From M30B80 sp965656935 (GTDB lineage: Bacteria; Pseudomonadota; Alphaproteobacteria; Rhodobacterales; Rhodobacteraceae), in assembly GCA_965656935.1 (NCBI GenBank), contig CBFHMG010000003.1, positions 248,001 through 312,000 on the forward strand: 64,000 nt of DNA, read 5' to 3'. How positions within the stretch are numbered: position 1 is the stretch's first letter; each line of letters opens with the position of its first letter. A model generated the notes under the pieces. That model did no database searches. It was given only the letters and a program-made list of their open reading frames with translations, and had not been told where the DNA came from. Positions 1 through 8,024 of the stretch are shown piece after piece. The translations under genes were made by a program, and so were the position numbers.

Positions 1-459
1 TCGGTCAGGCATCTTAAACTGCATGGCGCCTTGGCCAATATGGCCTCAGAGGATGTCGATATGGCGCGGGCCTGCTACGAGGCGGCCCTGTCGGTCGCGC
101 CCGAGATCATCATCATGGTTTTGGCAGGCACCGCACAGCAACAGGCTGCAACCGATCTGGGGTGCAAAATGGCCTGCGAGATTTTTGCTGACCGTGCGTA
201 TAACGATGATTGCACCTTGGTGGATCGACGCAAGGCGGGTGCTGTTATTCATGACCCCGAGCGTGCGGCCGCGCGTATTCTTGAGATGCTGCGCGCAGGT
301 GCGATCATCTCCGAGAGCGGTAAGCATATTCCCACACGGATCGACACGATCTGCCTGCATGGCGACACGCCCGAGGCGGTGCAGATCGCTGGCGGGTTGC
401 GCCGTGGTTTGGAAGGGGCAGGCGTTGCGATCAGGGCCTTTGAAGGCGCGCGCGGCTGA
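1..459 (+). CDS. pxpA: LamB/YcsF family protein, 5-oxoprolinase subunit A (3' part)
   Basis: C-terminal 152 residues of a gene that starts before the window. The reading frame is open from base 1. The visible part has family landmarks in order: a KLHGALANM stretch near the left edge, ADRAY, a GAVIHD block, and the C-terminal DTICLHGDTPEAV motif. LamB/YcsF proteins are the A subunit of the bacterial ATP-dependent 5-oxoprolinase PxpABC, which turns cytosolic 5-oxoproline into glutamate. PxpB and PxpC partners are not visible; they may lie upstream. The family assignment is firm; the exact enzymatic role is inferred from the family. Confidence 0.85.
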   Translation, partial: SVRHLKLHGALANMASEDVDMARACYEAALSVAPEIIIMVLAGTAQQQAATDLGCKMACEIFADRAYNDDCTLVDRRKAGAVIHDPERAAARILEMLRAGAIISESGKHIPTRIDTICLHGDTPEAVQIAGGLRRGLEGAGVAIRAFEGARG

Positions 460-623
460 TCCCTTCAGAATAAGTGCGACCAGTCACAAAGGCCCGTGCT
501 GCCATCTATCGGTGTTGTGGCGCAGACAATCTGCCGCTTAGGCGATCGCGACTTGGCGCTCTCGGTACGTCAATATCATAGAATGCTTAACGCCGAAGAT
601 TGGACGCTGTATGGCCGCAGCCT

Positions 624-3600
624 TTAGACAAAGCAGGCCGAGACCAGAAGCGCTTGGTCATTTTTGATGTGGCGTTTGGTCAATTCACGGGCCTCAGGGC
701 CTTTGGGGAAAATCCGTGCGCCCATAGGTGAGGGGCAATCGACGCCAAGCTTGTCATGGTCCAGATTTGCCAGTTCTGGGAAGAGTGTGAAAATCTCTTT
801 GCGGGATTTCTCAGAGAGCGTTTTGAGCGCTTCCTTGCCCGTATAGAGCGACTCGGCTGGCATGGATTCGGCAAAGACCACCTCGTGTTGGTCAAAGAGG
901 AAATGCCAGTATTCAACACCGTCACACTCCTCGATCACCGAGACACCGGGAATGGCCAAAAGATGTTTGGCGGCGATCAATACTTCTTCCTTGCCGAACA
1001 TACGTTTGGCAATGCGCGAGCGGATCATGACGCGATGCTGTGGTGAGACGACCAAATCGGTCTTGGGCAGGCCACCGCCAATGGAGCCGGCCTTGATCAG
1101 GATGGGGCGCATAGCAGGGGCCTTGGCCAGATCATCGGCGCTAAGTTTGCGGTGACCGATCCAGCGGATCGGCTTCATACCGTGATCCAGCGTTTTGACC
1201 ATGTCACCACGCTCAAGCTCTTCGATCGGGATATCTCCGAAAGGGGTCATGATGCGGGTGCCGCGTGCGAAACAGACAACGGCGGTGTTTTCGAGGAAGA
1301 AATCATCCCCCGCAACCGCGCTGCCACCATTCTGGATCTGCAATCCACCCGCTTCATCCAGCGTGCCATCGGCTTGGTCGGCCTTCAGCCATGCCAGAGG
1401 ATTGTTATATTGCGGGTTGCCTGGCGTGGCATTCCACGCGGCCAGAGTTGTCTCGTTATAGATAGCCGAGAGATCAATGAAATCATTGTTGCTTGGGTCA
1501 TTATCGCCCAAGCCATCGGTGGTATCGAAATCAGTGATGAGGTCAGCGGTGCCATCGGCAAAGAAGGTGTCGGCATCGGCGCCACCCGTCAATGTGTCAA
1601 CGCCAGCGCCACCGATCAGGGTGTCATTGCCAGCACCACCGATCAGCGAGTCGTTTCCGCCCTCGCCATCGATGCGGTCATTTCCTGCGCCGCCATCGAT
1701 AATGTTACTGATCGAACGGCCGTCATAAGTCGCGTCGTATCCAGAGAGTGTATCGTCAAAGCCCGAACCGATGATGTCATCAACTTCGTTGAATACATCC
1801 CCCTCGGCATGACCGCCACTGCCGACCCCGTCTCCATAAATTCCAAAGTCGATCAAGACGCCTGCGTCTGAGCCACTATAGTCGATGAAATCTCCGCCTG
1901 ATCCGCCGGTGATAGTGTCCGCACCAGCGCCGCCCGCGATCGTGTCCTCGCCTGCGCCGCCAAGCAAGCTGTCGGCCCCAATGCCACCATCAATGGTGTC
2001 ATCGCCACCTTCGCCGTAGATCGTGTCGTTGCCCGCGCCGCCCTCGATCGAGTCGTCGCCGTCATTCTGGCCGGCGGCCACCGAGTCTGTTTCCGAGAAT
2101 TCAACCCAGCTGTCTTCGACACGGGTCGCGGTTAAGTAGATGGCTGAGTTAACATCGGCCGTTCCCAGGGTGATACTGGTAATGGGTTGAGCGGTATAGA
2201 GTGTTGTATCCGTGTTCGCTGAAAACTCAGGAGCAAGATACGTATTGCCGTTGGTGTCCTGAAACACCACGGCTGAAACTGTTGCTGTCGTACCGTCTTC
2301 ATAGGTGATGACGGTACCGTCATAAATGGCGGCGCTGTCAAAGGTCTGGTGGACGCCTCCATTAATCTGGAATCTGTCATTGATGTTAAAGTTGTCGCCG
2401 TCATAGACTGTTGCGACAGAGCCAACCTCGGAAAGTGTGACAACGTTTTCCGAAAGCGGGTCGGTGGGGGAGCCAAAGGTTGCGCCCTGAAAGGCCGCAT
2501 CGGCCCTGTTTTCGGCAACTTGGTTTCCTTCGGTCGGGTCTAACTCAACACTGATATTTCCGAGTGATATAACCTCGAAATTTCTAGCCGTGTTTGTGCT
2601 GGTTGTATCCGCAGGGGAGGCGGGGACAGCAACGCCGCTATTGTCGCCATAGATGAGGTCATCATCCGCACCACCATCAATGGTATCATTCGCCCCATCA
2701 CCAAGGAGCGTGTCATTCCCCTCACTGCCCAGAATGGAGTCGTTGCCTGCACCACCCTGTATGAAGTCATCGCCAGCCATACCATCAAATGTGACGCCTT
2801 GCGTCGTCGCTTTGGCATCAATGATGTCATCATAATCCGTAACGATAATGGTCTCGATTTCCGAGAAAATGGCATTTGACGTATTTCCTGAGGGCCCGCC
2901 GTTCTGGGTGATCGTTCCCGATTCATCGCCGTCAAAAGTGACGTCGATCCCATTATTCATGCCTGAGGCATCAATCGTGTCGCCAGTGGTCTCGGCACCC
3001 TCTCCGCCGACGATGGTGTCATTGCCAAAGCCGTCATCGGTTTCAAGTGTGATCGGACCCGAGGTGAAAGCCCCAGTGCCAGAGCCATCATTCGCACCGA
3101 CCCAGCCGATGACGAATGTATTGGGGCCTGTTGCAACTACGGAGATGGAGTTAACATCGAAGCCGTTTAAGGCGTCGACCTGATTTGCCGTGCTATTTGA
3201 GACAACAATGTCGCCAGTTACGGGGCTGCCATCCGAATTGAAGACGCGATAGGCAAGGTTACCATCGCCAAGCTCGTTTTCCTTCCAGACAGCCACAAAA
3301 CGACCGCCAGCCAAGCTGGCCAGCACTGGCGCGGATTCGTAAAAGCCTGCGTCGGTTTCCTGAATTTCGACATCGCTTATGACGGCAAAGCCAGGATCAG
3401 TTGGAGCAAAACTGGGGTCAATGATGTGGAAGGCAGGCTCATCCGTGCCGTTTGATGTATTGCGCACAAAGCCAATAACGACGTTGCCATCAGAGGTCTG
3501 GGTGACATCCATGGCATCGATATTGCGACCATCATACCCGTCGACGGCCCAGTTGCCGATCTGGAACTGGTCGGTAGAGGCTGTCCCGTCATTGTTGAAG

Positions 3601-5108
3601 ATCCTGCCTTGGATCGTCATGCCGGTGCCGTTATCCGCGTTTGCGCTATTATTCCAAACCGCCAGAACACGCCCGTCATCCAGCGTGGTCAGGATTGGCG
3701 GCGATTCCACGCCTGGTGCATCCGCATCAGGGAAAAGCTGATCTGTGACAGGGGTAAAGCCTGCATCACCAGGGTTGAAGCTTGGATCTATGACCGAGAA
3801 AACAGGGGTTTCGCCGCCATTTTCATTGTCGCGCACATAGCCGACAAAGACATTGCCATTGTCCGCTTGGACCACATCAATTGTATCGATGTCGAAATAG
3901 TTGCTGCCATCGACATCCCAAGTTCCGATCTGGAATTGGTTGGTCGAAGGGGTGCCGTCGGAATTGAAGATCCGACCTTGCACGCTCATGTCGCCCCAGT
4001 CGTTTTCGCCGTTTCTGCTCCAGACGGCTAAAATACGACCGTCATCCAATGCGGTCAGAACGGAGGGAGATTCGTTATCGATTTGGCCTGTGAAAAGTTG
4101 GTTGCTGGCGACAACAAAATTTGCCGTGTCAGTGGGGGCAAAGCTTGGATCGATGACCGAAAATGCGGGTGCTTCAACGTTGTCATATCGGCTGCGCACA
4201 AAGCCGATGAAGACATTGCCATCGGATGTTTGCGCAAGGTCAATTGCTTGAAGGTCAAACCCTTCATCACCGCTAACGCCCCAAGTCCCAATCTGGAACT
4301 GGTCGCTGGAGGGCGTACCATCGGCGTTGTAAATCCGCCCATGTAGGTCCGTATTAGCACTGTCGGTATTGGCGTCATCGTTCCAAACATACAAAACGCG
4401 GCCGTCATCCAACGCCAACATTTTGGGTGGCGATTGGTTGGTGGCGGTCGTCTGGTTGACAATAGTTGGCGTGCCGCCCGTCACCCCGCCCGTCGCGGGG
4501 CCTCCGCCCTCTGGGAAGTCTGTCAGGAGGAAGAGATCATCGCCATCGCCGCCAGACAGAAAATCACTGCCCCCGCCGCCATTGATGGTGTCATTACCGT
4601 CGCCCGCGACGATGAGGTCATCGTCATTCAGGTTGAGGCCTGTTGATGTCGTAGTGTCAAAGGTCTCGTCGCCAGATTGTAAGACGCTGTATTCAACAGA
4701 ATTGGGGCTAGGGTTAAAGTTGACCGATGTGATTGTCGCCGCACCAGCGGGCGTGCCGGCCTCGAATATAACAAAGTCGAAACCACTGACATTGTCCGTT
4801 TCGAACATGTAGCCAGTATAGACTGTGGGGTCGCCGGCGATCGTGTAGGTAAAGGATGCCTCAAGATAGACGGCGCTCCCGTCCTCAAGAACGGTGCCAC
4901 CATTGTCAGTTATATAGACAGATTGATCGCCGTCCGAGCTTGCCTCATTCGTAACATCTCCCCCAACATTCGTATCCGCATCATCATCGCGGAAGATGAT
5001 TTGCAAGCTTGCGGCGCCTGTGGTGTTGAAGGTTTCGTTTACAGCGGGATTTTCACTAATCCCGAGGGTGCTTGCCGAATACCCTGTAAAGGAACGATAG
5101 GTCGTCAT
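624..5108 (-). CDS. Large RTX calcium-binding protein with tandem ~120-aa repeats and C-terminal Hint domain
   Basis: 1494 residues, very acidic, Asp/Gly/Asn-rich, with no classical signal peptide, as expected for type I secretion. After an N-terminal region of about 160 residues comes a short RTX block. Next are four units of about 115-120 residues, each with a DGRVLAVW-like half and a DGNVxIGFVR/SVIDPSF half, resembling beta-propeller blades. Three further GGxGxD-type RTX clusters follow. The C-terminal 216 residues are a Hint domain: CFARGTRI with the nucleophile-position Cys near residue 1279, GDMVKTLDHG, IRWIG, SPQHRV and an FDQHEVVFAESMPAESLYTG region. Hint_2 domains are common on roseobacter RTX proteins and may act in autoprocessing. 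GGGGAGG precedes the ATG. No type I secretion genes are nearby. The ligand or target is unknown. Confidence 0.85.
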   Translation of the reverse strand: MTTYRSFTGYSASTLGISENPAVNETFNTTGAASLQIIFRDDDADTNVGGDVTNEASSDGDQSVYITDNGGTVLEDGSAVYLEASFTYTIAGDPTVYTGYMFETDNVSGFDFVIFEAGTPAGAATITSVNFNPSPNSVEYSVLQSGDETFDTTTSTGLNLNDDDLIVAGDGNDTINGGGGSDFLSGGDGDDLFLLTDFPEGGGPATGGVTGGTPTIVNQTTATNQSPPKMLALDDGRVLYVWNDDANTDSANTDLHGRIYNADGTPSSDQFQIGTWGVSGDEGFDLQAIDLAQTSDGNVFIGFVRSRYDNVEAPAFSVIDPSFAPTDTANFVVASNQLFTGQIDNESPSVLTALDDGRILAVWSRNGENDWGDMSVQGRIFNSDGTPSTNQFQIGTWDVDGSNYFDIDTIDVVQADNGNVFVGYVRDNENGGETPVFSVIDPSFNPGDAGFTPVTDQLFPDADAPGVESPPILTTLDDGRVLAVWNNSANADNGTGMTIQGRIFNNDGTASTDQFQIGNWAVDGYDGRNIDAMDVTQTSDGNVVIGFVRNTSNGTDEPAFHIIDPSFAPTDPGFAVISDVEIQETDAGFYESAPVLASLAGGRFVAVWKENELGDGNLAYRVFNSDGSPVTGDIVVSNSTANQVDALNGFDVNSISVVATGPNTFVIGWVGANDGSGTGAFTSGPITLETDDGFGNDTIVGGEGAETTGDTIDASGMNNGIDVTFDGDESGTITQNGGPSGNTSNAIFSEIETIIVTDYDDIIDAKATTQGVTFDGMAGDDFIQGGAGNDSILGSEGNDTLLGDGANDTIDGGADDDLIYGDNSGVAVPASPADTTSTNTARNFEVISLGNISVELDPTEGNQVAENRADAAFQGATFGSPTDPLSENVVTLSEVGSVATVYDGDNFNINDRFQINGGVHQTFDSAAIYDGTVITYEDGTTATVSAVVFQDTNGNTYLAPEFSANTDTTLYTAQPITSITLGTADVNSAIYLTATRVEDSWVEFSETDSVAAGQNDGDDSIEGGAGNDTIYGEGGDDTIDGGIGADSLLGGAGEDTIAGGAGADTITGGSGGDFIDYSGSDAGVLIDFGIYGDGVGSGGHAEGDVFNEVDDIIGSGFDDTLSGYDATYDGRSISNIIDGGAGNDRIDGEGGNDSLIGGAGNDTLIGGAGVDTLTGGADADTFFADGTADLITDFDTTDGLGDNDPSNNDFIDLSAIYNETTLAAWNATPGNPQYNNPLAWLKADQADGTLDEAGGLQIQNGGSAVAGDDFFLENTAVVCFARGTRIMTPFGDIPIEELERGDMVKTLDHGMKPIRWIGHRKLSADDLAKAPAMRPILIKAGSIGGGLPKTDLVVSPQHRVMIRSRIAKRMFGKEEVLIAAKHLLAIPGVSVIEECDGVEYWHFLFDQHEVVFAESMPAESLYTGKEALKTLSEKSRKEIFTLFPELANLDHDKLGVDCPSPMGARIFPKGPEARELTKRHIKNDQALLVSACFV

Positions 5109-5118
5109 GTCGCGACCT

Positions 5119-5137
5119 CCCCGTAGGGATTACGGGG
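5119..5137 (-). promoter_or_regulatory. 5'-UTR hairpin abutting the RTX gene Shine-Dalgarno
   Basis: A perfect 7-bp stem (CCCCGTA / TACGGGG) with a 5-base loop lies 11 bases before the ATG of the RTX gene. Its 3' arm supplies the first four bases of the GGGGAGG ribosome binding site. Folding could limit ribosome access. This role is inferred; only the base pairing is seen. Confidence 0.5.
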
Positions 5138-5163
5138 TGTATAAGACAAACAAATAACGCGCC

Positions 5164-5182
5164 TTTGAACGTTTTGTTCAAA
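5164..5182. promoter_or_regulatory. Palindrome TTTGAAC-N5-GTTCAAA upstream of the RTX gene
   Basis: A perfect 7-bp inverted repeat with a 5-base spacer lies about 56 bases before the RTX start codon, a usual position for an operator. It does not match the alphaproteobacterial LexA box, which is a GTTC-N7-GTTC direct repeat. The binding protein is unknown. Confidence 0.45.
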
Positions 5183-5470
5183 AACGCGATGACCGTTTCG
5201 GTCACCATAATTGGCGGTCCCGCAGACTTCGCTGCCGCCAGCGATGTCACTCAACAATGTCATATCTCTGCTCGTCTTGCCTGAGCCCTTTTTTGGGCCC
5301 TTATTTTTCGGCAAGAGTCTTTAAACACGGCAACTGTGATGCGGCAATGACCAAAAAGGGGCGAGAATAAGGCAACGCCGTCATTTTGCATTTCACCAGC
5401 CCTTCTGACTGCTTTGCTAGGAAAAGTATCGCAGGTTTGAAGGCGTTGCAGGTTTAGGACCAAGTGCTGG

Positions 5471-6361
5471 TTAGGGCAGGGATAAATCCGCAAGCAATGT
5501 GATGACCTGCTCGGTTTCGGGGCGTCTGCGGGATGCTTGCGGCATTTGAACCACCAAGGCGCGCCCTGTGTCACAAATATGGTCATGCAGGGGCGTCAGG
5601 GCGCGGGATGCCAGCGCATCCTCGATCAGGCACAGATGCCCCATCAACGCGCCTGCCCCCGCTTTGGCCTCTTCCACGGCAAGGCTGTAGAGGGAAAACT
5701 TGGCCCCGCTTTGCGGATCGGGAATGGGCAGGCCTGCAGTTTTGGCCCAGATCGACCAATCGCTGACCCAGCTTTGATCATGCAAAAGCGCCATATTGGG
5801 AAAAGCGCCTTGAACTGTAGCAAGGCCCGCGCGCGAGGATGCGCAAACGGGCAGAATTTCATCACGGCAAATCGATATCTGGTCGGGTGATCCATCTGGG
5901 GTGGCAAAGAAGATCGACAGGTCAAACAGCTCTCTTGCAAGGCTTGGCGGGGATTCCATCGCGGTGACGGAGAAGCTGATCTCGGGGAAGCGCTCTCGGA
6001 TCCTGCTCAGGCGTTTGGGCAGCCAAAGCTGCGCGATTGAGGGTAGGGTCGCGATGTGGAAATCGGCATTCGGCTTGAGATTGCGCAAGGCATAGGTGGC
6101 ATCGGCCAAACGGTCGAAAGCGGCGGTGAAATCGGCTGCAAGCGTTTGGCCCGCGCGGGTCAGATCTACCCCTTGGGCATTCCTGCGAAACAGCGGCATG
6201 CCCGCCCAACTTTCCAAGGTTTTGATATGCTGGGAAATTGCGCCTGCGGTGACGTTCAATTCCTCAGCCGCGGCAACAAAGCTGACATGGCGGGCGGCGG
6301 CTTCAAAGGCGCGCATCGCATTCAGGGGTGGGCCTTTGGGGCGTTTCGGGGCGACACTCAT
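5471..6361 (-). CDS. LysR-family transcriptional regulator (GcvA-like)
   Basis: 296 residues with an N-terminal winged helix-turn-helix (about residues 14-70: LNAMRAFEAAARH, then TAGAISQHIKTLE) and a C-terminal LysR substrate-binding domain. The start pattern and length resemble the GcvA/amino-acid-metabolism subgroup. It diverges from the SHMT-like gene across 96 bases, the classic arrangement for a LysR regulator and its target, so control of that enzyme is the likely role. The effector cannot be read from sequence. Confidence 0.85.
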   Translation of the reverse strand: MSVAPKRPKGPPLNAMRAFEAAARHVSFVAAAEELNVTAGAISQHIKTLESWAGMPLFRRNAQGVDLTRAGQTLAADFTAAFDRLADATYALRNLKPNADFHIATLPSIAQLWLPKRLSRIRERFPEISFSVTAMESPPSLARELFDLSIFFATPDGSPDQISICRDEILPVCASSRAGLATVQGAFPNMALLHDQSWVSDWSIWAKTAGLPIPDPQSGAKFSLYSLAVEEAKAGAGALMGHLCLIEDALASRALTPLHDHICDTGRALVVQMPQASRRRPETEQVITLLADLSLP

Positions 6362-6457
6362 CTAATAGCCTTAGTTTTTCTACGGCAAGAAATAGCAAAA
6401 CTGCTTTGCTTTGTCATCTGATTGCTTCCACCATCCCGAAAACAGCGGAGACCTTAA

Positions 6458-7765
6458 ATGACCCTTGCACACAGAGATTGGGTGCCAAGCACCAGCGAAA
6501 CACTGGTTCGCGATATCGCATCGAAAGCGGCCAACACCCCCTCCGAGGCCTTGCTGGCCCGTATCGAAGATTTGGCCGAACAGAACCGCGTGATCCATGA
6601 GGAGGAATGCTTCAACCTCAACCCCGCGACCAATGTGATGAACCCCAAGGCCGAAGCCTTGCTGGCCAGTGGCATCGGCTCGCGTCCGTCTTTGGGATAT
6701 CCGGGCGATAAATATGAAATGGGGCTGGAGGCGATCGAGGAGATCGAGGTGATTTCCGCGCAGATCTGTGCGGAAGTGTTTGACGCAAAATTTGCGGAAG
6801 TCCGCGTGCCCTCAGGGGCGATTGCAAATCTCTATGGCTTCATGGCGACCTGCAAACCGGGTGATACGATCATCGCGCCGCCTGCCAGTATCGGTGGCCA
6901 TGTGACCCATCATATCTCGGGCTGCGCGGGGCTCTATGGGCTGCGTATCCTTGAGGCGCCGGTCAATCCCGATGGCTATACCGTTGACCTTGAGGGGCTG
7001 CGGAAGCTGGCGCTGTCTGAGCATCCCAAACTGATCACCATTGGTGGCAGCTTGAACCTGTTTGAACATCCCGTGGCCGAATTGCGTGTCATCGCGGATG
7101 AGGTCGGGGCCAAGTTAATGTTTGATGCAGCCCATCAATGCGGGATCATCGCGGGGCGGGCATGGTCGAACCCGCTGCATGAGGGCGCGCATTTCATGAC
7201 GATGAGCACCTATAAAAGCTTGGGCGGCCCTGCGGGTGGTTTGATCGTCTCCAATGATGCTGAGATTGCCAAGGCGCTTGATGCCATCGCTTTTCCGGGG
7301 ATGACGGCGAATTTTGACGCCTCGAAAACGGCAGCGCTGGCGGTGAGCATGCTGGATTGGCGCGATTACGGCCAAGCCTATGCGGCCGAGATGATCGCGA
7401 TGTCGCAAGCGCTCGCCGCGGCGCTGGACGCGCGGGGCGTGCCTGTTTTCTCTGGGGCGGATGGCTTCACAGGCTCCCATCAATTTGCGGTGCTTGCCGC
7501 GCCGTTCGGGGGCGGGCAGGCGGCCTCAAAGCTATTGCGTGAAAACGGGTTTCTGGCCTGTGGCATCGGCCTGCCAAGCGCATTGGTCGAAGGCGATATG
7601 AACGGGTTGAGGATCGGCACGCCCGAGATGGTGCGTTGGGGGATGACATCGCAAGATGCCCCGCGCTTGGCCAAACTGATCGCCGAGGCGCTGAACGGAA
7701 CCTCCACGGCAGCGGAGGTCGCAGATTGGCGCAAGACCTTTGGCGAACTGCATTTCATGCATTGA
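6458..7765 (+). CDS. SHMT-like PLP enzyme, probably not a canonical GlyA
   Basis: 435 residues of fold-type I PLP enzyme related to serine hydroxymethyltransferase. Visible landmarks are GYPGDKYEMG (80-89), GGHVTHH with H148 for ring stacking, FDAAH (D223, H226) and TYKSLGGPAGG with the predicted Schiff-base K253. In true SHMT, including the glyA product in this window, the block reads AEGYPG and THKTLRGPRGG. Here the folate-associated Glu is replaced by Leu79 and HKT by YKS. A folate-independent reaction on a beta-hydroxy or alpha-substituted amino acid (aldolase, racemase or lyase) is therefore plausible but unproven. The gene is divergent from a LysR gene and apparently monocistronic. Confidence 0.7.
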   Translation: MTLAHRDWVPSTSETLVRDIASKAANTPSEALLARIEDLAEQNRVIHEEECFNLNPATNVMNPKAEALLASGIGSRPSLGYPGDKYEMGLEAIEEIEVISAQICAEVFDAKFAEVRVPSGAIANLYGFMATCKPGDTIIAPPASIGGHVTHHISGCAGLYGLRILEAPVNPDGYTVDLEGLRKLALSEHPKLITIGGSLNLFEHPVAELRVIADEVGAKLMFDAAHQCGIIAGRAWSNPLHEGAHFMTMSTYKSLGGPAGGLIVSNDAEIAKALDAIAFPGMTANFDASKTAALAVSMLDWRDYGQAYAAEMIAMSQALAAALDARGVPVFSGADGFTGSHQFAVLAAPFGGGQAASKLLRENGFLACGIGLPSALVEGDMNGLRIGTPEMVRWGMTSQDAPRLAKLIAEALNGTSTAAEVADWRKTFGELHFMH

Positions 7766-7841
7766 GAACAAAGCCGTCGCGACTGCAAATGCAGCAAGCG
7801 GCGGCAGCAACTGCCGTGAACATATCGCGCTAGTGGGGAAG

Positions 7842-7916
7842 TGGCAGCCCGTAGGGGAATCGAACCCCTCTTTCCAGGTTGAAAACCTGGCGTCCTAACC
7901 GATAGACGAACGGGCC
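7842..7916 (-). tRNA. tRNA-Glu (anticodon TTC)
   Basis: On the minus strand the sequence folds as a cloverleaf with acceptor GGCCCGT/ACGGGCT (a G1-U72 wobble pair), anticodon stem CCAGG/CCTGG, loop TTTTCAA giving anticodon TTC, and T-loop GTTCGATTC. The CCA end is encoded at 7842-7844. It lies alone between the SHMT-like gene and recJ. Confidence 0.97.
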
Positions 7917-8024
7917 ACTCGTGGTGGGCGGTTATTAGGAAAACCCGAGGGGGGGCGCAAGAGGATTCTCGCTTGGCTCAAATCTTTTTTGAGGGTCCCG
8001 CGAAACACCAAAGAAAACGCGGCT

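Larger units (their letters stand above)
5109..5470. other. 362-bp gap between the RTX gene and the LysR gene
   Basis: Both flanking genes are on the minus strand, so this is the RTX promoter/leader and the LysR 3' region. It holds a 7+7 palindrome (5164-5182) and a leader hairpin touching the RTX Shine-Dalgarno (5119-5137). A minus-strand TTG-started reading frame (5105-5314, 69 codons) ends in an ATGA overlap with the RTX start. It lacks a good ribosome binding site and matches no family I know, so it is not called as a gene. A weak GGGC-type hairpin with T-runs sits near 5283-5310. Nothing else is visible. Confidence 0.5.

Noticed and set aside
5105..5314. Minus-strand 69-codon frame ending in ATGA overlap with the RTX start
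   Set aside because: TTG start, no ribosome binding site, no recognised family; it spans the palindrome and leader hairpin, so it is better explained as promoter/leader DNA.
7802..7816. CGGCAG-CAA-CTGCCG hairpin after the SHMT-like gene
   Set aside because: Short stem without T-run; could arise by chance in this composition.
7977..7993. CTCAAA/TTTGAG hairpin near tRNA-Glu and the recJ end
   Set aside because: Only 6 bp and no T-run on the minus strand, so not called a terminator.
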